A stretch of 12,438 nt of DNA from Candidatus Methanoplasma sp. (lineage in GTDB: Archaea > Thermoplasmatota > Thermoplasmata > Methanomassiliicoccales > Methanomethylophilaceae): the NCBI GenBank assembly GCA_031256615.1, contig JAIRQG010000106.1:1-12438 (forward strand), given 5' to 3'. A model generated the notes under the pieces. That model worked only from the letters and a program-made list of their open reading frames with translations. It made no database searches and was not told the origin of the DNA. The position numbers and the translations under genes were made by a program. Below, one piece after another: positions 1-6,271 of this stretch (its first letter is position 1; each line of letters begins with the position of its first letter).

Positions 1-330
1 GTCCTCAGACGACGAATCTGTGGCAACGGTCAGCAGCAGCGGCCTTGTGACAGCGGTCGGCGCCGGAACGGCATCGATCACCGTCAAAACAACCGACGGA
101 GGCTACATTGCGACTTGTATCGTGACCGTGGTGTCTTTTGAAGTACCTGTGGACGGCGTGACCATCGATGAGACCGAGATGCACCTGACGATCGGAAGCA
201 CCGGACAGATAACGGAGACTGTATCTCCCGCCAATGCAACGGACAAGAGCGTTGCCTGGTCCTCAGACGACGAATCTGTGGCAACGGTCAGCAGCAGCGG
301 CCTTGTGACAGCGGTCGGCGCCGGAACGGC
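1..330 (+). repeat. Tandem 258-bp (86-codon) Big_2 coding repeat
   Basis: Bases 1-72 and 259-330 are identical over all 72 positions, at an offset of 258 bases (86 codons, in frame). After this block the copies diverge but stay recognisably related (73-130 versus 331-388, ending in a similar Val-Thr-Val). The period equals one Big_2 domain. Nucleotide identity in the strand-turn-strand part, with divergence in the adjoining part, indicates recent duplication or gene conversion of the array. The upstream copies lie outside the window. Confidence 0.9.
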
Positions 331-397
331 GGCGATATTCGTCTGGACCAACGATGGGGACTACATTGAGATCTGCTTCGTGACAGTGACGGAATAA
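2..397 (+). CDS. Big_2 (Ig-like) repeat surface/adhesin-like protein, C-terminal fragment
   Basis: The frame is open from base 2, without an initiator, to a TAA at 395-397, so this is the 3' end of a larger gene cut by the left edge. The visible 131 residues contain one and a half bacterial Ig-like group 2 (Big_2) modules. They show the hallmark pattern of this fold: a Val-x-Trp-Ser-Ser-Asp-Asp-Glu-Ser-Val-Ala strand, then a Ser-Ser-Ser-Gly-Leu-Val turn and an Ala-Gly-Thr-Ala-x-Ile motif. The complete module starts near the sequence VPVDGVTIDE at about base 147. The protein ends straight after the last module (VTVTE), with no membrane anchor or sorting motif at this end, so any anchor would have to be N-terminal or absent. 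Family knowledge: Big_2 arrays occur in secreted or S-layer-associated adhesins, including adhesin-like proteins of gut methanogens. Binding partner unknown. The GTG at base 20 is internal to the repeat and not a real start. Confidence 0.8.
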   Translation, partial: SSDDESVATVSSSGLVTAVGAGTASITVKTTDGGYIATCIVTVVSFEVPVDGVTIDETEMHLTIGSTGQITETVSPANATDKSVAWSSDDESVATVSSSGLVTAVGAGTAAIFVWTNDGDYIEICFVTVTE

Positions 398-467
398 CCA
401 TGCGAACACGGCCGTGCGTGCCTGAATGAAAACGCACAAAAAACAACTTCCCAAACCAATTATCAGA

Positions 468-561
468 CGGAGAGATCGCGGCTGCCTGCAGAGATCGCGG
501 CAGATCCCTTGCTGGGATATCTGCCGGCAAAACTTCGCTGCTCTCCGCCTGCCTTTTTTTT
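468..561 (+). terminator. Probable terminator of the Big_2 gene: nested stems plus T8 tract
   Basis: CGGAGAG at 468-474 can pair with CTCTCCG at 541-547. Inside lies a second hairpin: GGCAGATCCC (499-508), loop TTGCT, and GGG-AT-ATCTGCC (514-525), with a two-base bulge. A run of eight T follows at 554-561, and a shorter T5 comes a few bases later. The direct repeat AGAGATCGCGG (471-481 and 490-500) also lies in this stretch. Archaeal termination depends mainly on the U-rich tract; the stems may contribute or may belong to a small RNA. The rest of the 398-619 gap shows no gene. Confidence 0.5.
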
Positions 562-585
562 GAATGCATGCCTGTTTTTCTGCAA

Positions 586-594
586 TAAGTAGAT
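586..594 (+). promoter_or_regulatory. Possible promoter element (TAAGTAGAT) upstream of nob1
   Basis: TAAGTAGAT lies 25 bases before the nob1 ATG, which is where a TATA/TBP site would be for a leaderless or near-leaderless archaeal transcript. The same nine bases occur 19 bases before the prenyl synthase ATG on the other strand (3165-3173). It is not a canonical TTTATATA box, so this is a tentative positional call. Confidence 0.3.
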
Positions 595-619
595 AACTCT
601 TCTTACATATCTCAACGGC

Positions 620-1078
620 ATGCTTATCCTTGACAGCTCTGCGCTTTTCTCAATGGAAGGATTGCCGGATGAGGAGTTTTTTTGCCCTCCCGGAGTTGTC
701 GATGAGCTCGCTAAATACGATGACAAAAGGCTTGAGCTTTGGGGGGATCTTCTGAGAACATCCGACTGTACCAAGGCATCTGTCGAAAAAGTGACTGAAA
801 TTGCTAAAAAAAGCGGCGATATCGGAAGGCTGTCTCCTGTTGACATTACAGTGCTGGCACTTGCAGTTGACACCGGAGGAACGATACTCACTGACGATTA
901 CTCCATACAGAATGTATCCCGCATAATGGGGATCCCTTTCAGACCTGTCGGAATGGCCGGGATAAAAAAAGTGGAGAAATGGAACTACCGATGCCTGGGA
1001 TGCGGGAAGTGGTTCAAAGAAAAGGCAGACGAGTGCCCAATATGCGGTTCAGGCATGAAAGCATGCAGAAAGAAATGA
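620..1078 (+). CDS. nob1: Archaeal Nob1-like rRNA maturation endonuclease (PIN domain plus zinc ribbon)
   Basis: A 152-residue protein with a PIN nuclease domain (about 1-110) followed by a zinc ribbon (123-145). The acidic metal-binding residues of PIN nucleases are visible: Asp5 in the opening LDSSALF, Glu29 in VVDEL, Asp75 in SPVDITVLA, and Asp92/Asp93 in LTDDYS. The C-terminal ribbon has two CxxC knuckles, Cys125/Cys128 and Cys139/Cys142. This order and length match archaeal Nob1, which cleaves the 3' end of precursor 16S rRNA during small-subunit assembly in the cytoplasm. The ATG at 620 puts Asp5 at the expected first strand. No Shine-Dalgarno sequence precedes it, consistent with a leaderless transcript. 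It converges on the flavoprotein gene, the two stop codons abutting. A stand-alone toxin-type PIN protein is less likely because of the zinc ribbon and the absence of a partner antitoxin gene. Confidence 0.85.
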   Translation: MLILDSSALFSMEGLPDEEFFCPPGVVDELAKYDDKRLELWGDLLRTSDCTKASVEKVTEIAKKSGDIGRLSPVDITVLALAVDTGGTILTDDYSIQNVSRIMGIPFRPVGMAGIKKVEKWNYRCLGCGKWFKEKADECPICGSGMKACRKK

Positions 1079-2173
1079 TCACGGGAATATGCGTTTGCAT
1101 CTGATGAGCTTACCCATACGCCTTGCGCCGAGAAGGCTCATGCATATCTCCGTCCTTCTGTCGGAGCCGAATGCCAGCGTGTCTGCGAGCTTTTTGTTAT
1201 TGGCGGCTGTCTTCAAAGGTCTGCGGAATATCTTCTCGCAGCTGTCCTGGTAATCCTCCAGGCTGCGGCCGTCTATTACGTTGTCTCCCGCAACCTCTCC
1301 GCATACCTTGCCCGCGATGAGGGCAAGCGGCAGTCCTCCGCCGTTCACAGATATCACCTGGCCTGCGGAATCTCCCACGAGCATGCCGTTCCCCGATACG
1401 ATCCTTGACAGCATCCCCTCGCTTGGAACATATTTGCCTTCCAGCTTTGTCATGACCTCCAGCCCATGCTTCTCTCTGAATTTCTCAAAATATTCGCTCA
1501 GCGTACCGTCTGCGAATTTCGGCGAAAATCCGACGCCGACATTCGCTTGATCCTTCTTTGGGATTATCCAACTGTATGCTCCCGGAGCTATCCCTCCGAA
1601 GAACATCTGAACATATGGTCCGAAGTCCCCTTTCGCCTGGGCGGTCACCGCCGGATACGGTTCATTGTTCTTCGGAAGACCCAAAGCCTTTGCGACCCTT
1701 GAACCCGGGCCGTCTGCGCCTATAAGTATCTTATATTCTATCTCACCCAGAGTGGTAATTGCTTTTCTCTTCTCTGTCTTTATGAAAAGACAGTCGGTGA
1801 TCAGTTCCGCACCCTCCTTCTCCGCTTCGGATACAAGATATTTGTCAAACCTGTCCCTGTCCGTTGTATACCCGGAGAAATCGATGAGCCTCTCTTTCCC
1901 TTTGGGATCGATGAGCTTTATTCCTTTGATCTCCTTCGGTTTCAGGTGCTTCGGGATATCGAACAGCGGCGTTATGTCCCCGGCATTAGGGAACATGTTC
2001 ATGATTTCTTCATCAGAGGGGATCAGCTCGCCGCATCTTACCGGGACGCCGACCTCCGGCCTCCTTTCTATTATCGTGACCTTCGCTCCTTTTGCCGCCG
2101 CATATCGGGCTGCCGTCCCTCCGGCAGGTCCTGAACCTACGACAAGAATGTCCGTTCTCATCAGATCCGGCAT
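1079..2173 (-). CDS. Geranylgeranyl reductase family FAD-dependent oxidoreductase
   Basis: A 364-residue flavoprotein of the archaeal geranylgeranyl reductase (GGR) family. The N-terminus has the dinucleotide-binding fold (VVGSGPAGGTAA, residues 11-22) with acidic Glu36 at the end of the second strand. Further motifs are the family's PVRCGE (44-49), the IGADGPGSRVA FAD segment (151-161), the substrate-site motif GAYSWIIP (198-205), and the second FAD motif LVGDSAG (265-271) with NGGG (277-280). GGRs hydrogenate double bonds of prenyl chains, typically saturating archaeal membrane lipids; relatives reduce other isoprenoids. The gene starts 6 bases after the prenyl synthase stop. Its Shine-Dalgarno AGGTGA (2180-2185) contains that stop TGA, so the two are very probably co-translated. 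This links the reductase to the chain made by its neighbour. Whether the substrate is diether lipid or the tail of an electron carrier cannot be read from the sequence. Confidence 0.85.
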   Translation of the reverse strand: MPDLMRTDILVVGSGPAGGTAARYAAAKGAKVTIIERRPEVGVPVRCGELIPSDEEIMNMFPNAGDITPLFDIPKHLKPKEIKGIKLIDPKGKERLIDFSGYTTDRDRFDKYLVSEAEKEGAELITDCLFIKTEKRKAITTLGEIEYKILIGADGPGSRVAKALGLPKNNEPYPAVTAQAKGDFGPYVQMFFGGIAPGAYSWIIPKKDQANVGVGFSPKFADGTLSEYFEKFREKHGLEVMTKLEGKYVPSEGMLSRIVSGNGMLVGDSAGQVISVNGGGLPLALIAGKVCGEVAGDNVIDGRSLEDYQDSCEKIFRRPLKTAANNKKLADTLAFGSDRRTEICMSLLGARRMGKLIRCKRIFP

Positions 2174-2179
2174 CCTGGC

Positions 2180-2185
2180 TCACCT
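2180..2185 (-). promoter_or_regulatory. Ribosome binding site of the GGR gene overlapping the upstream stop codon
   Basis: On the minus strand AGGTGA lies 6 bases before the ATG at 2171-2173. Its last three bases are the TGA stop of the prenyl synthase. This supports the ATG at 2173 over the next in-frame ATG (codon 5) and implies translational coupling. Confidence 0.75.
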
Positions 2186-3145
2186 GTTGCGGTCAACAAT
2201 ATAATTTGAAAGGCCTATCAGAGACCTTTTGCAGGGTGAATCTTCGAGGACGCTGAGTGAATTTCTTGAGTTCTCTGCGATCTTCTTTGCCTTCGCCAAA
2301 CATTTCGAGACCGCATCGGTCTTTTTGATCAGAGCTATCGCATCGAGCGCTTCTGACCACTCCGGATCTTTTTTCCTGAAGACCTCTTTTATCGCATTTC
2401 CGTGCACTGGGTCCTGCATAGCGTATATCGTTGGGAGCGTTGGCTTCCCTTCCATGATGTCGCTTCCGATCCTTTTCCCGGTGGTCTTCTCATCACCGAC
2501 CACATCCAGTACGTCATCCACGATCTGAAATGCGATGCCTGTCTGGAGAGCGAACTCTCCCACGCTGTTGACGGTATCGCTGTCCGTGCCCGACAGGAAT
2601 GCTCCTATCTTCGCACCGCATTCTATCAGCCTCGCGGTCTTCTCTTCGATGATCTTCATGTAGTTCGCTTCGGACGCCTTTGTGTTGTGTTCGAATTCCT
2701 TCTGATCAAACTCGCCCGCACCCATTGCGACGGATGCATCCACGATATAATTGACCACCTCGGAGGACGCCGAACCGATGAGTCTGTAGCCTAGGGCGAA
2801 CATGAAATCGCCCGCGACGATCGATTTTCCGATGGAGTATTTCTTGTATACAGCCTGCGCTCCTCTTCTTAACTCGCCCTTGTCGTTGATGTCATCGTGG
2901 ATAAGCGTAGCGTTGTGTATCATCTCGATGGCGGCTGCGACTTCTATGGCTTTTTTAAAATCCTTCCCTCCGCATGCACAATGAGAGAGGAGGCAGATCG
3001 CCGGCCTTATTCTTTTACCGTTCGAACCGATAACATATTTGCATATCTCGGTAAGTTCGGGGTTGCTCGACCTTAAAGTATCCCTCATAAGTTTCTCTAC
3101 TTTTTCCAAGTCATCCGAGATGGAAGAATACCAAGGCATATCCAT
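2180..3145 (-). CDS. trans-Polyprenyl diphosphate synthase (possibly long-chain)
   Basis: A 321-residue all-alpha trans-isoprenyl diphosphate synthase that would condense isopentenyl diphosphate onto an allylic primer. Visible motifs are GKRIRP (43-48), the first Asp-rich motif DDIND (84-88) followed by Arg93-Arg94, Lys169-Thr170, Gln207, and the second Asp-rich motif DDVLD (210-214). Length is normal for the family. The residues 5 and 4 before the first motif are Ala79 and Thr80. C15/C20 enzymes usually carry a bulky aromatic there to stop elongation, so a product longer than C20 is plausible, though C20 cannot be excluded. The gene lies 104 bases beyond fpoN and is coupled to the GGR gene. 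ATG 3145 has no Shine-Dalgarno sequence; codon 3 (also ATG) is an alternative start. Roles to consider are membrane-lipid precursor (geranylgeranyl) or the side chain of a methanophenazine/quinone-like carrier. Confidence 0.88.
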   Translation of the reverse strand: MDMPWYSSISDDLEKVEKLMRDTLRSSNPELTEICKYVIGSNGKRIRPAICLLSHCACGGKDFKKAIEVAAAIEMIHNATLIHDDINDKGELRRGAQAVYKKYSIGKSIVAGDFMFALGYRLIGSASSEVVNYIVDASVAMGAGEFDQKEFEHNTKASEANYMKIIEEKTARLIECGAKIGAFLSGTDSDTVNSVGEFALQTGIAFQIVDDVLDVVGDEKTTGKRIGSDIMEGKPTLPTIYAMQDPVHGNAIKEVFRKKDPEWSEALDAIALIKKTDAVSKCLAKAKKIAENSRNSLSVLEDSPCKRSLIGLSNYIVDRNR

Positions 3146-3157
3146 TAACTTGGGGAT

Positions 3158-3175
3158 GTTAAGAATCTACTTAAC
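3158..3175. promoter_or_regulatory. Perfect inverted repeat GTTAAG-N6-CTTAAC before the prenyl synthase
   Basis: Six-base arms at 3158-3163 and 3170-3175 flank a 6-base spacer. The site sits 12 bases before the ATG at 3145. It could be an operator for a dimeric regulator or a weak hairpin in the leader. The minus strand of this site contains TAAGTAGAT (3165-3173), also seen upstream of nob1. Confidence 0.4.
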
Positions 3176-3216
3176 TGTTTTCTAATACTAGGCCGCCACC
3201 TGCCGTGCCGCCAACC

Positions 3217-3228
3217 AATATAAATAAA
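3217..3228 (-). promoter_or_regulatory. TATA-box-like element in the fpoN-prenyl synthase gap
   Basis: On the minus strand the bases read TTTATTTATATT, the best archaeal TATA-box match in this gap, about 72 bases before the prenyl synthase ATG. It would start transcription near 3190-3195 with a leader of roughly 50 bases containing the inverted repeat. The same T-rich stretch could equally help terminate the fpo transcript just after fpoN; the two roles are not exclusive. Confidence 0.4.
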
Positions 3229-3249
3229 AATGGAAATTGGAAGAAGTTT

Positions 3250-4752
3250 TCAAATGCCGAACAGTGCTGATGCCGCATCCGCGCAGAAGTCCATGATAAG
3301 CTGAGGATATATACCGAGCAGGATCACGAACACAACACATATCGATATGGCTGCGGTGAATGTCTTCGGGACCTTGATCCTCTCTGTGGTCTCTCCCTTC
3401 TCGATGAGCATGGCCTTCACGACCCTCGTGTAATAGAACAGGGAGATCGCGGAGTTCAGTACCGCTATGAAAGCAAGCCATATCCACTGAGTCATCACGC
3501 CGCCGCCCAAACCGCCGTCGTATATCGCCGACGAGAATAGGAACAGTTTTGACGTGAATCCCGCCAGCGGCGGTATTCCTGCCAAAGCGAACAGGAACAG
3601 CAGCATCGCGAATGCTATGAACGGAGCTCTCTTTGCAAGACCGCGGTAGTCCGATATCTTCTCTCCGATGCCGACTGAGATCAGTGCACCGACAACAAGG
3701 AAAGCTCCGCCTTTCATGAACACATGCGTGAACATGTGGAACATTCCGGACGCAAGCGCGTACTCCGACATCACTGCCATCACGATCAGGATATATCCTG
3801 CCTGCGCGATGCTTGAGTAAGCCAGCATTCTCTTGATATTGTTCTGGGATATCGCCACTACGTTGCCCAGCGTCATCGTTATCGCCGCAATTATCGCGAA
3901 GATGTACTGCACTTCCTCTGTAGCGAACGCCGCTGTTGTGCTTGCCGCAACGAATATCACGATAAAGATCTTGAACAGCGCAACGAAACCTACTTTCTTG
4001 GACCCAGTACCCAAGAACATCGACACCGGCGTTGCCGCCCCCTCGTACACATCGGGTGCCCACATATGGAACGGGACCGCTGCGATCTTGAAGCCGTAAC
4101 CTGCGATCATGGTGATCAGGGCAATGCCGAACGCCCAGCTGAAGTCCTGTGTGGAGAGTGCTGCCGCAATTTCGGGTATGTTGGTGGTGCCGGTCACTCC
4201 GTAGAGCATCGACAGACCGTATACGGTCAAAGCCGTCGACAGCCCTCCGATGATCACATATTTGACCGCAGCCTCTGCCGCCCTCGGGTCCTTCCTCTTC
4301 ATCGCGACCAGCGCATAGGATGATATGCTTACCAGCTCGACTCCCAGGAAGATCGTTATCAGATCGTTTGCGGTTGCAACGAACATCATACCGACCGTTG
4401 CCGCGAGCAATAACGAATTGAACGCACCGTAGTGTGCCCTCGTCGTCTCAGAGCTCGACAGCGATACCATAGCGGTTAAGAGCGCCACTATTTGGAACAG
4501 CAATATCATAACGCCGGCAAAGGCATCATAAACGAACACGCCGACATAATCGCCCTGGTATCCGTCGATCATCATCAGGATGTTGAAGAACATGGAGAGC
4601 GCTATTGCCGCGACCGCCACAAGTGTGACCGCGTCCCTTAACTTCGTAGCATAGTACACCGCAGGCATAAGCAGCGCAGCTATCATCAAGATTATCATCG
4701 GTGCCAACGGGGCGAACTCGCCGTACAATGATGTTACTATGGAACTGTCCAC
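3250..4752 (-). CDS. fpoN: Fpo-like complex proton-pumping subunit FpoN (NuoN family)
   Basis: A 500-residue, highly hydrophobic antiporter-like subunit of the membrane arm, NuoN/FpoN family. Visible family features are Glu139 in the FLGVELVSISSY segment, Lys222 in GFKIAAVPFHMW, the following PDVYEGA-TPVS stretch, and lysines 252-253. These correspond to the charged residues in broken helices that relay protons in complex I. The start is a GTG directly after the fpoM TGA (zero-base gap). GGGGGTGG (4758-4765) precedes it as Shine-Dalgarno, and no ATG occurs until codon 19. It is the last fpo gene of the block; no fpoO-like gene follows, unlike in Methanosarcina. Role: proton translocation across the cytoplasmic membrane driven by electron transfer in the peripheral arm. 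Confidence 0.93.
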   Translation of the reverse strand: MDSSIVTSLYGEFAPLAPMIILMIAALLMPAVYYATKLRDAVTLVAVAAIALSMFFNILMMIDGYQGDYVGVFVYDAFAGVMILLFQIVALLTAMVSLSSSETTRAHYGAFNSLLLAATVGMMFVATANDLITIFLGVELVSISSYALVAMKRKDPRAAEAAVKYVIIGGLSTALTVYGLSMLYGVTGTTNIPEIAAALSTQDFSWAFGIALITMIAGYGFKIAAVPFHMWAPDVYEGAATPVSMFLGTGSKKVGFVALFKIFIVIFVAASTTAAFATEEVQYIFAIIAAITMTLGNVVAISQNNIKRMLAYSSIAQAGYILIVMAVMSEYALASGMFHMFTHVFMKGGAFLVVGALISVGIGEKISDYRGLAKRAPFIAFAMLLFLFALAGIPPLAGFTSKLFLFSSAIYDGGLGGGVMTQWIWLAFIAVLNSAISLFYYTRVVKAMLIEKGETTERIKVPKTFTAAISICVVFVILLGIYPQLIMDFCADAASALFGI

Positions 4753-6270
4753 TCAGACCACCCCCAGCGACAAAGCGAGGGAAGAAGCATATTCTTTGAT
4801 GAACCCGAGAGCAAGATCCGGCCACAGGCCGAACAGCGCTATAAGTGCGCAGGTTGCGCCCAGCGCTATCACTTCAGGCCTGCTCAGATCATGTATGTGC
4901 GACAGATCTATCTTTTCTGTGAGTCTTCCGAACATGCTCCTCTGCATCGCCCACAGGTAGTAACCTGCGGTCAGCAGCAGAGAGATCAGACAGAATGCGA
5001 TCAGCCATATCATGTCAATAGATATGGTGTACTCATAGAATGAGAATATTATTCCGAACTCTGCCCAGAATCCCACAAGGCCGGGAAGCCCCAGGGATGC
5101 CAGGAATCCGAACATCATGAATGCCGCGAGCACAGGCACCTTGCCTGCAAGACCTCCCAGCAGCGGTATCTCTCTTGTTCCGATGTTGTGACCGGTCGCT
5201 CCCGCAACCATGAACAGCACTGCGGATATCAATCCGTGCGCGAACATCTGGAAGACCGCGAACTGTATCCCGATATCGGAAAGACAGGCCATGGAGATCA
5301 TCACCATACCCATGTGGCTGATGGATGAGAACGCGACCATTTTCTTGAGGTCCTTCTGAGCGATACAGGCGTATGCGCCGTATATCATTGCCAGGATTCC
5401 GATGAATACCATTGTCGTCTGCCACGCCTGCGCACCTTCCGGAAGCAGTTCCAGACAGACCCTTATGATACCATATGAACCCATTTTCAGCATTACGCCT
5501 GCCAGCAGGACCGAGCCTGCGGTGGGCGCTTCTGTATGTGCATCCGGAAGCCATGTGTGGAACGGCACGATAGGCATCTTGACCGCGAATCCAAAGAACA
5601 GCAGCCCGAATACCAGAGTCTGGAATGTGCTGCTGAACGCCGCACTTCCTGCAAGGACCGCCTCAAAGGAGAAGTCCGCAATGCCTCCGCCTGCCGCTCC
5701 GAACACGATCGCGAATATGCCGATCAGCATGACCAGGCTTGCTACGTGTGTGTAGATGAAGAACTTGATCGCCGCATAGTGCCTCCTCGGACCTCCGAAC
5801 CATGATATCATGAAATACATGGGTATCAGGGTCACTTCCCACATCACATAGAACAGGAAGTAATCCGCCGCCATGTACACGCCCATCAGCCCCACTTCCA
5901 TTGCCAGTATCAGGGCAAAGAAATAGTGCGGCCTGTCATGTTCGCGGGCCGAGAATACAGTGGACAGGAAGACCAGTATGCCCGTCAGGAATACCATCAG
6001 GATGCTGAGTCCGTCCACCGTCAGGATATATGACATCCTGATGCCGGCAGTCTCTATCCAGGGATAGCTTTCATTGTACACCGCCAGATCGGGAACGAAC
6101 AGCAGCATTATGGAAAGCACCATGGTTATACCGGAGAACGCTCCGGCGACGTATTTGGCGTACTTTTGCCTCTCTCCGCCCATCGCGAGCGTTGCGACCG
6201 CTCCTACAAGCGGTAAGACCAACAGCAAGGTCAGGAGGTACGGTATCTCAAAGGGAAGGTCAAAGAACAT
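4753..6270 (-). CDS. fpoM: Fpo-like complex proton-pumping subunit FpoM (NuoM family)
   Basis: A 505-residue antiporter-like membrane subunit, NuoM/FpoM family. Key residues (numbered from the chosen ATG) are Glu145 in VMWEVTLIPMYF, Lys231 in FAVKMPIVPFHTW with the following LPDAHTEAP stretch, and Lys262 in GVMLKMGSYG. These match the proton-channel Glu and Lys positions of the family. Length is typical. A longer frame begins at a GTG three codons upstream (6277-6279). However, that GTG lies within a perfect GGAGGTG Shine-Dalgarno sequence (6277-6283) spaced 6 bases from the ATG at 6268-6270, so the ATG is preferred. With this start, one base separates it from the fpoL TAA. It abuts fpoN at its 3' end. 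Role: second of three proton-pumping antiporter-like modules in the membrane arm. Confidence 0.93.
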   Translation of the reverse strand: MFFDLPFEIPYLLTLLLVLPLVGAVATLAMGGERQKYAKYVAGAFSGITMVLSIMLLFVPDLAVYNESYPWIETAGIRMSYILTVDGLSILMVFLTGILVFLSTVFSAREHDRPHYFFALILAMEVGLMGVYMAADYFLFYVMWEVTLIPMYFMISWFGGPRRHYAAIKFFIYTHVASLVMLIGIFAIVFGAAGGGIADFSFEAVLAGSAAFSSTFQTLVFGLLFFGFAVKMPIVPFHTWLPDAHTEAPTAGSVLLAGVMLKMGSYGIIRVCLELLPEGAQAWQTTMVFIGILAMIYGAYACIAQKDLKKMVAFSSISHMGMVMISMACLSDIGIQFAVFQMFAHGLISAVLFMVAGATGHNIGTREIPLLGGLAGKVPVLAAFMMFGFLASLGLPGLVGFWAEFGIIFSFYEYTISIDMIWLIAFCLISLLLTAGYYLWAMQRSMFGRLTEKIDLSHIHDLSRPEVIALGATCALIALFGLWPDLALGFIKEYASSLALSLGVV

Positions 6271-6271
6271 C

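Noticed and set aside
1..330. CRISPR or mobile-element repeat
   Set aside because: The repeat is in frame with a Big_2 protein domain, has a period of 86 codons, and lacks spacers, terminal inverted repeats or a transposase.
1665..2204. A 179-codon plus-strand frame opposite the GGR gene
   Set aside because: Antisense shadow of a gene with FAD motifs; no recognisable domain and no start signal.
3188..4063. A 291-codon minus-strand frame overlapping fpoN in another frame
   Set aside because: fpoN is a complete, motif-bearing protein over the same bases; this frame gives an Arg/His/Cys-rich product typical of an out-of-frame shadow.
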